Below, piece by piece: positions 18,794 to 28,260 of a stretch of DNA of 64,000 bases (the first letter of the stretch is position 1; each line of letters starts with the position of its first letter). The notes below the pieces were generated by a model. It was given only the letters and a program-made list of their open reading frames with translations, was not told where the DNA came from and ran no database searches. The stretch comes from Aureliella helgolandensis (lineage in GTDB: Bacteria; Planctomycetota; Planctomycetia; Pirellulales; Pirellulaceae), in contig NZ_CP036298.1 in the NCBI RefSeq assembly GCF_007752135.1, forward strand, positions 4,588,001-4,652,000, given 5' to 3'. The position numbers and the translations under genes were made by a program.

Positions 18794-20188
18794 ATGAAAA
18801 GAATTTTGTTAGCGTTATGGGTCAGTTGTGTTGTTACCATACCGGGGATTGCGGTCGAGAAACCTCGCGTTATCGTCACCAGCGATGGTGAAATTGACGA
18901 TCAATGCTCCATGATTCGCTTCTTGCTCTATACGAACGAGTGTGACGTGGAGGGTATCATCTCTTCCAGTTCGCAATACCACGCCCATGGACATCATTGG
19001 GCGGGTGACGATTGGATTGCCCCAGATTTGGACGCCTACACCCAAGTCTATCCAAATCTGGTGAAGCATGATCCGGCGTACCCGACGCCAGAGTACTTGC
19101 GTGAACGCGTTGTCCTGGGAAATGTCAAGTCCGAAGGGGATATGTCTGAGCCCACAGCGGGCTCGAACCTGATCGTCAAGGTCTTGCTCGACGAGACCGA
19201 CGACCGACCGGTATGGCTCCAAGCTTGGGGAGGCATGAACACCATCGCTCGCGCTCTCAAAACGATTAAAGAGGAGCATCCACAGCGGATGGCAGAGGTT
19301 GCGAAAAAGTGTCGCTTCTTCTTTATCTGGGAACAGGACAATACATATCAAGAATACATTCGCCCAGTCTGGGGGAAGTATGAAATTCCGACCATTATTT
19401 CAGATCAGTTCGAGGCAATCGCGTATCGCTGGAAGCAGGCCCAACCGGAGGAACTCCACAAGTACTTCGACGGTGCCTGGATGAAAGAAAATATCCTTGA
19501 AAACCACGGTCCGCTGTGCTCCATCTACGCCGCGCACGACAATGGTGACTTTCGATCCGAAGGGGATTCGCCTGCATTCCTGCACACCATCGTCACGGGG
19601 CTGCGAAATATGGAGTCGCCAGACTGGGGCGGTTGGGGCGGTCGTTATGTGCGAGTACGTGAGAACACATGGCTCGATCCGGTGCCAGTGGATGGCTACG
19701 AATACCCCCAGGGTCGATGGTACGGAAACACCGGCTGGGGGCGAAACAGCCTCCGCAGCAAATCCACTTCGACACCCGAACAACGTCGAGAGTACTTCAA
19801 GCCAATGTGGCGGTGGACGGCTGCATTGCAAAATGACTTTGCAGCCCGCGCCGACTGGTGCGTGAAGCCCTATGAGCAAGCCAATCATCCGCCGGTAGTG
19901 AAGCTGACGCACGGCCAGGATAGGAAAGTTCGCCCCGGCGAGACAGTCCCCCTGAACGCGGCGGGCACCAACGATCCCGACGGCAATGCCTTGACCTACC
20001 GTTGGTGGCAATATGAGGAAGCCGACTCGGCCAAGTCCAAGATCACCATCGCGGGCGAAGACGCTGCCCAAGCCAGCTTTGTGGTACCAGAGGAATCTGG
20101 CACACAAGTTCACATCATTCTTGAGGTAACCGACAACGGTTCGCCGGCACTGGTACGCTACCAGCGAATTGTGTGTGACATTGAATAG
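18794..20188 (+). CDS. Secreted DUF1593 protein with Sde182-type C-terminal domain (third copy)
   Basis: 464 residues; hydrophobic signal segment at 1-20. The nucleoside-hydrolase-like domain has TSDGEIDDQCS (around residues 29-39), in which the Asp pair is kept but the preceding motif differs from the other two copies, LQAWGGMNTIARAL, and SEGDSPAFLHTIVTGL followed by [10 protein letters not shown]. The C-terminal Ig-like domain starts at NHPPVVKLTHG and contains DPDGNALTYRWW. It is the last gene of the six-gene run. No terminator is obvious after it. Role as for the other copies: an extracytoplasmic glycan-associated protein of unproven activity. Confidence 0.87.
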   Translation: MKRILLALWVSCVVTIPGIAVEKPRVIVTSDGEIDDQCSMIRFLLYTNECDVEGIISSSSQYHAHGHHWAGDDWIAPDLDAYTQVYPNLVKHDPAYPTPEYLRERVVLGNVKSEGDMSEPTAGSNLIVKVLLDETDDRPVWLQAWGGMNTIARALKTIKEEHPQRMAEVAKKCRFFFIWEQDNTYQEYIRPVWGKYEIPTIISDQFEAIAYRWKQAQPEELHKYFDGAWMKENILENHGPLCSIYAAHDNGDFRSEGDSPAFLHTIVTGLRNMESPDWGGWGGRYVRVRENTWLDPVPVDGYEYPQGRWYGNTGWGRNSLRSKSTSTPEQRREYFKPMWRWTAALQNDFAARADWCVKPYEQANHPPVVKLTHGQDRKVRPGETVPLNAAGTNDPDGNALTYRWWQYEEADSAKSKITIAGEDAAQASFVVPEESGTQVHIILEVTDNGSPALVRYQRIVCDIE

Positions 20189-20648
20189 ACCGCAGTCCAT
20201 CATCCTCACCTAATGGCAACTCCCGCCCGTGGTGTGATGCCTTTTCCACCATGGTTGCGCTGGCGCTTCGCTCTACACGATTGCCTAACGACTGGTAACA
20301 CGTTCCTGTCCATGCGCAGCCTATCGACTCAGCAGGGTAGGGCAGGGCACCAACTCGGCCCTGCCAATTCGGGGAGACCAATTCCCAAGGACGTCCTCCG
20401 GGACGCGGTGGACTACCAGTCCTTCGCAGGTGGCAAAGAAGGTTGCAACCCCAGTGGCGTGCGTGAACAGCCTAAAACCACCCGCTCGCGTGCATTCGAC
20501 GATCATGTCGATGTCCGTGCTGGACAGGCCGGTTGTCCCTTGCTGCCCAAAGTTGGCGACTGGCCGCTCGGCTCCATCCAGGCTAGTTTCTCCTCCTACG
20601 TTGTTTAAGAGGATCCGCCGCTGCCGGTTAACCACTTCACGATGCGCG
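20189..20648. other. Convergent intergenic region
   Basis: 460 bases between the end of the pectin operon (+) and the end of the beta-helix gene (-). Open frames here look random. No hairpin with a U-tract, repeat or RNA gene is recognised. Confidence 0.35.
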
Positions 20649-22589
20649 TCAACGAGCGATAGGACACATTTTGAACTGACTAAAACTAGCCCAACGATCT
20701 GAGCCGGCTTCGCCCATGTAGCACTGCAGGCTGACCTGCGGCGCAGGCGTGGCCGAATCGGCTGGCAGTGTGGCGGTTCCAACCGCGTTCCAGTCTTGCT
20801 CACCGGGTTCGCGATAGAAGCCTCGGAGTTCGAGCCCCTCTACCTCCAAACGCAGCTGCACTGTATTGGCGGGGTAGGGAACAATAGCGATAGTTCGAGT
20901 TCGGTCCCCCTCTTCGCGTCCCATGACAATATTGGTTTCGCCATGTTCCAACTCCAATCCAATCTTCACCATTAAGGAGTCGCTGTAATACCAAACCAAA
21001 TTGGTTTGCTCCCAACGCTTTTGCGGATGCTGTTCCAATTGCACGCTAATGTCGACAGAGTGCTGCCACGCAGGGGGAATCGGATGAATCAGGACGTTCT
21101 TCGCATCGTTGTCCTTGCCCCACATGTTTCCCGGTTCGATCAGAACCTGCAGAGCAGAGTCGGTTAGCTTCCAACCGTCCTTGTTTTCTCGCAACCATCG
21201 CCATTGCTTCCGCATTTCCCCTTCCAAGGAATCGACGATCGGATCAACTTGCAGGTGTGATGCTGTGATATCCCGAATACTGTTTTCTTCGAGTTCTCCA
21301 GTGACACCCAGTCCCTCTGGTGGCAGATCGGAAACGGTGCAATCGGTCACACTGCAATTCTGACATCCGTCAAGTTGGATCCCATTGCGAGAGCCTGAGA
21401 TCACGCACTCGCTGATGCGGGTGTCGCGGCAATTCTCCAATGAGATGGCCGCCCTACCAGCCAGTAGGTTGTGGCAAATCAACCCCATCACGCTACAGTT
21501 TGAGGAGTTCTTTAAGACAACTTGTCCCGTCCCCTTGGCCTCGCGCGGGTTCATGACGCTATTGGCAATGATGATTCTCTGGCAGTTTTCCACCAACACA
21601 TCGGTAGGTTCGGTCGTGAAGTAGGTATTCCCAATCACGGTCACATCACTGGCTTGCTGCAAATGCACGTGCGTGTGCGTGTCGCTCATCACATTGCCAG
21701 TGATCGTGATCATGTTCGGCTGAAAATCGCCACGTCCAGCGATACGGATGTTTGCTCCGCCGGGTGCCTGCTTTTGAGGATGGTAATGTGCAAAGTGCTG
21801 AATCGTATTGCCGGTGATGGCGACCTCCGCCACCGAACCACTTTCGCGACAGTCGATGAAAAGGTTGCCAGATTCGGTCGGCGTTGGATCGCTGGGCATG
21901 TTGGCTTCGATATCGCAACCGGTAATGTGCAAGTTGCGAACATTCCCCCCGCGCACGACGATTCCGCCTTGCGTGTTATAGCTGATGTGAGAGTTCCCAA
22001 CATTGATTTGGTGTAGATCAACTTCGTTGAGATAAAGTCCGATACCCGAATTATGGTACAGATGCACATTTGAGATCACGACATTTCGGTTTCGTTTGCT
22101 AAGTATGATTCCGTGCCGCGTTTTTCGTATGTGAACGCGACTGATGATCGATTGCATGGTCTGCACCAACTCAATGCCATCGGCCTCGGGATGATCGCCG
22201 ATAATGCCTATGCCATCGATGAGTGGCATCCGTTCCAGCCATGTGTGTTCCTTGATCTGATCCGGATCCGCCCGACCAACCAAGCTGCCGGTGATGCGAA
22301 TCGCTGGACCAGCGGCCTTCATCGTGATAGTCACCGGACCATCCGCTTTCAACGATAGCCCATCGAACTTGGTCAAATCGATGTCGAGCGTGCCGCCAAA
22401 CTCATACTTACCTGCCGGAATGACCAATTTCCCCTTAGACTTTTCCAACAACTTCCCGAGTCGTAGTTGATCGGTTGCCACTAGAGTGTTTTCACCAGCG
22501 CCCGTCGCCGCCGCTGCCTGCTGCGAATAGGCGCGACCGACGAAAGCGGAAAGAACGGCCAGCGTAAACAGGAGGGGGAGCGTTTTCAT
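20649..22589 (-). CDS. Secreted right-handed parallel beta-helix protein
   Basis: 646-residue protein with a signal peptide to about residue 22. Residues 50-440 are a run of short strand repeats rich in N/I/G patterns (for example ITITGNVMSDT, VTVIGNTYF, IIIANSVMN, CSVTDCTVSD) typical of pectate-lyase-like right-handed beta-helices. The last 200 residues form a different domain with KIGLELEHGETNIVMGRE and VQLRLEVEGLELRGFYRE, resembling DUF1349-type concanavalin-like glycan-binding folds. Polysaccharide lyase, epimerase or rhamnogalacturonan-type hydrolase activity are all possible; no catalytic set can be named. It faces the pectin operon tail-to-tail and probably belongs functionally to it. 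Confidence 0.8.
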   Translation of the reverse strand: MKTLPLLFTLAVLSAFVGRAYSQQAAAATGAGENTLVATDQLRLGKLLEKSKGKLVIPAGKYEFGGTLDIDLTKFDGLSLKADGPVTITMKAAGPAIRITGSLVGRADPDQIKEHTWLERMPLIDGIGIIGDHPEADGIELVQTMQSIISRVHIRKTRHGIILSKRNRNVVISNVHLYHNSGIGLYLNEVDLHQINVGNSHISYNTQGGIVVRGGNVRNLHITGCDIEANMPSDPTPTESGNLFIDCRESGSVAEVAITGNTIQHFAHYHPQKQAPGGANIRIAGRGDFQPNMITITGNVMSDTHTHVHLQQASDVTVIGNTYFTTEPTDVLVENCQRIIIANSVMNPREAKGTGQVVLKNSSNCSVMGLICHNLLAGRAAISLENCRDTRISECVISGSRNGIQLDGCQNCSVTDCTVSDLPPEGLGVTGELEENSIRDITASHLQVDPIVDSLEGEMRKQWRWLRENKDGWKLTDSALQVLIEPGNMWGKDNDAKNVLIHPIPPAWQHSVDISVQLEQHPQKRWEQTNLVWYYSDSLMVKIGLELEHGETNIVMGREEGDRTRTIAIVPYPANTVQLRLEVEGLELRGFYREPGEQDWNAVGTATLPADSATPAPQVSLQCYMGEAGSDRWASFSQFKMCPIAR

Positions 22590-23220
22590 TTCGGCCGAAT
22601 TCCGTATTGGTCGTTGATTGATTCAAGGTAACTTCGACGCCACATGGATGGCGTTGAAGTGGATGGGGCGATTCTAGATTCTCTAATGGCACGGATAATT
22701 GCACTTGGCCCTAGAGCGGATAACTCTTTCCGAAGTCGATGGAGTCCTGCAGCGGCTTCACACCGGCTTCAATCAATGCCGCGATGTCGCTGCCGGTATG
22801 TCTAATTATACATGAGTGCCCCAGCTGGCAAGCGGGCGATTTGCAGGAAGACAGTCGGCCCACATGCGTCGTATTGGAGCAATAGGCAGTACTCTTCGGC
22901 TACGAATCAGCCAGCGTTCCCCTGTCATACACCAAGACCTCGCCGCTGGTCATCGCCGCTATCATTCACCCTTCCTGGGCGTCTGTGTCCATCCGCAGCC
23001 GCCCGACCATCTGCAAACTGTAGGCAAGCCTATGACTGGACCGCAACGCTGGCAAACGGTTTGCGTCGTGGAAGTTGGGCCTCAAGGCAGATTCCTACAC
23101 CACCTGAAAAATGCGTCGAGGAAGCAGGCGGTGTTGCTGCGCCAAACATTGGAAACGACAAATTTGGTTCATGACCGCCAGTATCTTGTGGGCGCCAAGA
23201 TCTAGAGCATCGGCACGCTG
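22590..23220. other. Intergenic region with a possible 3' gene remnant
   Basis: 631 bases between two minus-strand genes. At 22711-22800 the minus strand reads about 29 codons ending in a TAG with a protein-like pattern (IAALIEAGVKPLQDSIDFG), which looks like the last residues of a lost gene, but I cannot name its family. The rest shows no convincing coding or repeated sequence. Confidence 0.3.
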
Positions 23221-24081
23221 TCATTGCTGCGTCGAAGTCGTAGTCACGGAAAAGACCATGATGTCACGGTCACGATCCTTCCCTTGGGCGATCACTTTGC
23301 CAGCCTGGTCCGTAGCATAGCTTTGCCCACCGTAGATCATTCCGGTCCACGGCCCCTGACTGATGCAACCGACCAGGTTGGTACCGATGAGCGGAAAGCC
23401 GATGGTGGTGGCCGCGGATGCGATGGTGTTCTTCAAACTAACGCCATGCTTGGGCCAGTCCTGCTTGTTGGCGGCCCAACCATACGGCACCAGCAGGAGC
23501 TCCGGTTTCTCTTGTTTCATGCGATCGACGACCGCCGCATCAAATGTATCTGCACAAATCAGCATCCCGATTCGTCCAAACTTTGTCTCCACGGTTTTAA
23601 CATCACTGCCACGCGTGTAGGGGGGCGTTAGGAGATGCTCAAGTGTGTTGATTTTGCGATGCTTCAGCAATAGATTTCCGTCGTCATCAATCAGCAAGGC
23701 CGTGTCGTAAAGGCGATCGCCCTCCTTCTCTGCCAGTCCAAGCGTTAGAAAAACCTTGTACTGTTTGGCAAGTGCCGCCAAAACCTCGAAGTCTTTGCCG
23801 GGAATCGGTTGTGCTAGTTCATGTGCAGCAGGGTTCACCCAACCGTAGATGGCTGTTTCAGGAAAGCAAACGATCTCAGCTCCCTGTTTCGCAGCATCAG
23901 CGATCGCGTTTTCGATGCGGACGAAGTTTCCGTCCCGATCACTGTCGATGCAATGAATTTGCGCGATCGCAATTTTCACTTCGTGCGTTTGGCCCATGCA
24001 GTTTTCCTCCGCAGTTAAGCACAACAGAATCGCCGTGCTCAGTCCCAAATAATTCATGATGCTCGGTAGTGTGATCTTCAT
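23221..24081 (-). CDS. Carbon-nitrogen hydrolase (nitrilase superfamily) with export signal
   Basis: 286-residue nitrilase-fold amidohydrolase. The catalytic triad is visible: Glu75 in FPETAIYG, Lys143 in KHRKIN and Cys176 in MLICADTFD. The enzyme should hydrolyse an amide or nitrile C-N bond. Unusually for this mostly cytosolic superfamily, the first 30 residues form a hydrophobic, signal-peptide-like segment before the usual domain start at VKIAIAQIH, suggesting an extracytoplasmic location. Length otherwise fits a single catalytic domain. It sits among secreted carbohydrate enzymes on the minus strand; a role in removing acylamide or amidated groups from glycans is only a guess. Confidence 0.87.
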   Translation of the reverse strand: MKITLPSIMNYLGLSTAILLCLTAEENCMGQTHEVKIAIAQIHCIDSDRDGNFVRIENAIADAAKQGAEIVCFPETAIYGWVNPAAHELAQPIPGKDFEVLAALAKQYKVFLTLGLAEKEGDRLYDTALLIDDDGNLLLKHRKINTLEHLLTPPYTRGSDVKTVETKFGRIGMLICADTFDAAVVDRMKQEKPELLLVPYGWAANKQDWPKHGVSLKNTIASAATTIGFPLIGTNLVGCISQGPWTGMIYGGQSYATDQAGKVIAQGKDRDRDIMVFSVTTTSTQQ

Positions 24082-24625
24082 CGTCAGTGGAGATCCTTTC
24101 GGATGGAGATGAGGCGCAATTTGTTGTGCGAATAAACTCGTCTTTCTCTAGCCTGTCCCGGAAACTAGAACTTGAGACACATTGTATCCAACTCGGGTAC
24201 CCTCGTACGGTACTCACAAAGAGTAGCAGCCGCTCAAATAACATGAGAAATCTTCCTGATGCACGCGATTTGCGATGCATTCGGAGCTACGTGAGACAAG
24301 AATACGGAACTGGTAAGCAGGCTTCCCTGCGACCGACCAATGCACTCCGCCCTGTAATGTCATGGATGAAGCTCATCTATACATCGCCTTGAGGCAATTG
24401 GACCTGCCGGCGTTCCGCAAGGGGATGTGCCCCGTAGTTTTGGTGCCATCAAGCTAGAATTCCGCATCGCATCGCACTCGCTACACCTCGACAGCTCGCG
24501 AGCGTGAGGGATGAAACGCGATGCTTGCAGGCAACGCCACAGCGCACCGCTCCTGGAACAGTTGCACTCCCAATCGCAGCAAGCTATCTCTAGTGCGGCC
24601 TGATGCCTCTATCCGTTGCCGTGCT
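24082..24625. other. Intergenic region
   Basis: 544 bases between the nitrilase-family gene and the end of the GH9 gene, both on the minus strand. No gene, repeat or RNA element is recognised; it presumably contains the nitrilase-gene promoter. Confidence 0.35.
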
Positions 24626-27214
24626 TTAAGGTAGGTACCAGTATCCCAGGAGTTCTTGTTGGCGTTTAGGTTGAGATTGCATCAATCTCGCTGAGGGTGT
24701 CCAGCCTTCTGGCATCAAAGCGGCCGCAGTAAATAGGACTGACGACATCGTTTCGTGGACCGTGAACTCGCATTTAGCAGTATTCAACATGGGATGTGCG
24801 CCCCAGCGTCTGAATGCAGGAATTGATCGATTCTCCTGCTTCATAAATGAAACACTACTTTCGTTTGCCGCAGGAGAATCCCACACGTTATTGCGAAACT
24901 GGTGGAATCGAGGGCCGTCGGTTATGCCGTAAATCGTGATACCCGGGACGGGGTCAATGATGTCATCGTCTTCGCTATGAGCATGTTGAAAATGAACCGG
25001 GTAAGTAAACCCGATGCTAGTCGTCCACGACATCCCCATGGGATTCGCGCCGAATACGAAATCTGCGTTATAACGCATAACGTCTGCATACCGTTCGTCG
25101 TTGGTCAACTGATGAGCGATAAAGGCGGCTCGGTTGTAGTTTGTTGTGGTCGCCGCCCCCCAGCCATAGCGGTCGAAGGTCATTGGCATCGAATTTCGAT
25201 AGGGCATCCGTTCTGTGGTTTCAATCAGGTTTTCCCCGACAAATGCCAGACCATTGGTGCCACTGCCTACAGGTGGACCGTGTAGGAATAGGTCTTTCCA
25301 GTATTCCACGAATTCTGGCGCAAGTCTCTCCTTCAGATCACTGTTGACGATGTCGTAGTAAATCCAAGCCGACCAGTCCCGATGGCTAAAACGATGACTA
25401 AACGGTTTATGGGCGTCCTTACTAAAGGCCTCCAAATCGGCCAGATATTCGGCATCCTTGGTCAGCAGATAAAGACGCAGTTTTGCGTGACAAAGATAGG
25501 GATAGCTGAGATGATCTTCCTCGGTCCAACGGATACTAAATGCATCGCCAGTTCCCCGATTGGCCTTGCCATGGACTTCAATATCAATCAACCGATTCTG
25601 TGGAGCAGTACCGAATTGGTAGGCGCGTTCAGCGGATTTGCGATAAAGCTGGTACAGAGCATTATCAAAAGGCTTGATGAGTTGCGCATATTGTGCGGCG
25701 GCAGCGGCATACACCAGTGAAGTCCAGCGGGTACGCTGCGCGAAGGCGTAGTCCACGTCGGCGTCAATCTCCGGATGTGTCCACGTCTCCACTTTACCAC
25801 TAATGCCACCACGTTCATCTTGACTATAACGCCAGATGCGCAGCCCCCATTCGGCTTCGTCAAGAATATCGGGAATCCCATTCCCAGATTCTCGAATATG
25901 CAACTGCCCATCAGTAAATTTATGCGGGAAGGCTTCGAAGACGCTCAGCATGTCGAAGATGACCACATAGTGGGCGCTGTTTCTATCCCAGTCGGCAGCG
26001 TCGTACCAGCCGCCTTCGACATCGGTCGTGGAGCGAGAACGATCAATACTGCCACCGATGATGTCAAACTGATTGGGATCGATACCGTTCACATCTGTAA
26101 AGCCACCACCATGCACTGGTCCATTGATTGCTTCAGATTCGTAAATGGGGCTCGTGTGATGGCGTGGCCGACTCCACGCAGTGTATTGCGGCTCGAGTTC
26201 AAAGCTTGCGCGTTGATGGTAAATTCCCCGCATGCTGGTATAGAAGACTTCACCATAGACGTCTTGGGCGAGCCGAAACGGCCAGCTGCGACCGATGTTG
26301 GGAACAGAAATGAAGTAATTGCCTTCCTGCTCGAGTGCACCGAAATCAATCTCATAGACATCTTCACCTGACAGCAGTGCCCTCTCCTCCGAATCTGTAC
26401 CATCAGGATTTAAGAAGCGTTGATTCCGATTACGCAATGTTGGACTACCGCGAAGAGCAACTTTTCCGGTGTCCGTGTCAATGACCTCAAATGACGTCGC
26501 TTGGGTACAATCCATGGCGCCAAACTCAAACAGGTGACACCCCAGGTATGCATACTTGTGCTTCGCAGATGGCATATACCCAGCTTGGTTGAGTTTGATC
26601 GCCCGGGAAACCGTGTGTTGGATATCATAGAGAAAGTTGACCGATTTTTGATTGCCCAGTGAAACGGTATAGTGTCTACCGCTTTGCATGGCATGGGGCA
26701 ATTCGAGGTATGAGTAGTGGGCGTAGTCCATCTCATGACTACCCTCGACTTCCGGGCCACCCAACGGGACGAGTAATCGGGTAACACGCGTGGGGACGGC
26801 GTCTTTGGCGTATGCCGGATCGTCTATGCTCGAGATGGAATAGAAGTCCACGGTATCTAAATTTCGCTCGCCCACATTTTCTCGCGCTTGCGCAATGTAG
26901 CTATCTCGAATCGACCAACGCTCACGATAGGCTTTCCAATCAGGCTTGCCCGCCGTCGAGGATGCTTCCCAAGTAGCGACGGCATTCTGCAAAGCATTGT
27001 CGGACAGGTTGTTGATCTCGTCGATCACCTCTTGCAGGTCTTTGGTGGCAATCACCACCCACTTATTCGACAGAACCAGAATTTGTTCAACTCCGGAGTA
27101 GTCAGGCTGGTGGATCGGGAATTTCCCTTGTAGTTCCGGGAATAGCACGGGTGAATCCGCCGCAGCCATTTTAGCTAACAAGGTTAGAATGAAGATCAAT
27201 CCGATGCATCGCAT
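24626..27214 (-). CDS. Glycoside hydrolase family 9 protein
   Basis: 862-residue secreted protein with a signal peptide to about residue 19. After an unusual 200-residue N-terminal part comes an Ig-like cellulase domain (IKLNQAGYMPSAKHKYAYLG, ending near WPFRL), then the GH9 (alpha/alpha)6 barrel. Catalytic landmarks are GGWYDAADWD near residue 400, holding the Asp pair that activates water, GIPDILDEAEWGLR, and the late EFTVHETM segment near residue 820 with the probable acid Glu. GH9 members are endoglucanases, xyloglucanases or exo-beta-glucosaminidases; the substrate here is unresolved. Base composition appears more A/T-rich than the pectin operon. It points the same way as the nitrilase and beta-helix genes but is separated by long gaps. 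Confidence 0.88.
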   Translation of the reverse strand: MRCIGLIFILTLLAKMAAADSPVLFPELQGKFPIHQPDYSGVEQILVLSNKWVVIATKDLQEVIDEINNLSDNALQNAVATWEASSTAGKPDWKAYRERWSIRDSYIAQARENVGERNLDTVDFYSISSIDDPAYAKDAVPTRVTRLLVPLGGPEVEGSHEMDYAHYSYLELPHAMQSGRHYTVSLGNQKSVNFLYDIQHTVSRAIKLNQAGYMPSAKHKYAYLGCHLFEFGAMDCTQATSFEVIDTDTGKVALRGSPTLRNRNQRFLNPDGTDSEERALLSGEDVYEIDFGALEQEGNYFISVPNIGRSWPFRLAQDVYGEVFYTSMRGIYHQRASFELEPQYTAWSRPRHHTSPIYESEAINGPVHGGGFTDVNGIDPNQFDIIGGSIDRSRSTTDVEGGWYDAADWDRNSAHYVVIFDMLSVFEAFPHKFTDGQLHIRESGNGIPDILDEAEWGLRIWRYSQDERGGISGKVETWTHPEIDADVDYAFAQRTRWTSLVYAAAAAQYAQLIKPFDNALYQLYRKSAERAYQFGTAPQNRLIDIEVHGKANRGTGDAFSIRWTEEDHLSYPYLCHAKLRLYLLTKDAEYLADLEAFSKDAHKPFSHRFSHRDWSAWIYYDIVNSDLKERLAPEFVEYWKDLFLHGPPVGSGTNGLAFVGENLIETTERMPYRNSMPMTFDRYGWGAATTTNYNRAAFIAHQLTNDERYADVMRYNADFVFGANPMGMSWTTSIGFTYPVHFQHAHSEDDDIIDPVPGITIYGITDGPRFHQFRNNVWDSPAANESSVSFMKQENRSIPAFRRWGAHPMLNTAKCEFTVHETMSSVLFTAAALMPEGWTPSARLMQSQPKRQQELLGYWYLP

Positions 27215-27310
27215 TTAGCATTACCTCAGTATCAGCAGGGGGGTAGCGTCTTAGCAGCTACACGTTCGACGTGACGGAACTATCTAGCATTTCGAACGTG
27301 GTGGGCGGAT

Positions 27311-27838
27311 CTATTGCTCAGACTCGCGAATCATTGCGTCCAACCATTGGACGGGCTTGGTGCCCTGGGTCAGCCCGACAACCACAACCTGCTTCGTTGC
27401 TTCGTCGTTGAGACTAGCACTTGAGACCAACCAGTGGTCCTCGCCGGAATGCATCTCCACGTTCCGACCATTGATCGTAACCCAAACGACATCCGGAGGC
27501 ACGTTGCGGTCCAATCGAATCCGCAATCTATGCGTTAACTTGCACCTGCCGCTCACAGCGATGGCAACGGTAGCAGCTTCCCCCGGCTGCATCGTAAATG
27601 GATTCGATGGGTTCAGGGGTTCAGAGTTTCGATAGGACACGTATGGCAGATTGCCACCATTCGCTCGGGAAACACCTCGTCCTGACGCGTAATAGTCTTT
27701 GGGAAGGCCGGGCCAAACAACCAGCCGATTCAACTCAGAAATCAACACGTACTCCCTAGTGCGACTCTCGATCGCGTGGTCTTCAACGGTAGGACCAGAC
27801 TGCTGCGGCAGTAGGCTGCCTTCTCTTTCAACGCACTC
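27311..27838 (-). pseudogene. C-terminal remnant of an unidentified secreted protein
   Basis: The minus strand is open from just after a TGA (27839-27841) to the stop at 27311, but has no credible start or signal peptide; the first possible start is a mid-domain GTG at 27748. The sequence is protein-like (REYVLISELNRLVVWPGLP, then an Ig-like beta-sandwich with RLRIRLDRNVPPDVVWVTI and a WLDAMIRESE end), as expected for the last domain of a large carbohydrate-active protein. I read it as the 3' end of a gene whose front was deleted. The family is not recognised. An alternative is a small gene starting at the GTG. Confidence 0.45.
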
Positions 27839-28260
27839 TCACACCCGTGCCATTTGCAGCTCAGCGAAGCAGGAAGCGATGAAACACGTTGGACGGCACG
27901 CTATCTGGCGTTTGACTGTATACCTGCTGCGGACGTTCGGTAACTCGACGTCTGCATCACCTCCGAACTTTCCGACGACCACCGTTGTGGGAAGTGGAGC
28001 GGCAGACGCTAAACAATCGGTTCGCCGCCCGGTTTGGCGTCAGACGAACTGATGATCGTTCACTTCGTTAATCGTTTGAAATCCAACGATATCTTTGAAA
28101 TGGACAATAGTGGCAATAGCGGCAAGCACCAGTCCCGATCTATAATCTGGTATGCGCAGCGTGATTTTCCTATGCCATCCAACCCATTGCCAAAAATCGC
28201 GATCGAGTAGCACAAAACATCGAAGCTCCAACGACACGACCATCGAGAAAGCCTAGCCTG
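27839..28260. other. Intergenic region
   Basis: About 420 bases between the gene remnant (-) and the first DUF1254 gene (+). Minus-strand reading in another frame just upstream of the remnant is also partly protein-like but broken by stops, consistent with further decay. No other feature is seen. Confidence 0.3.
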
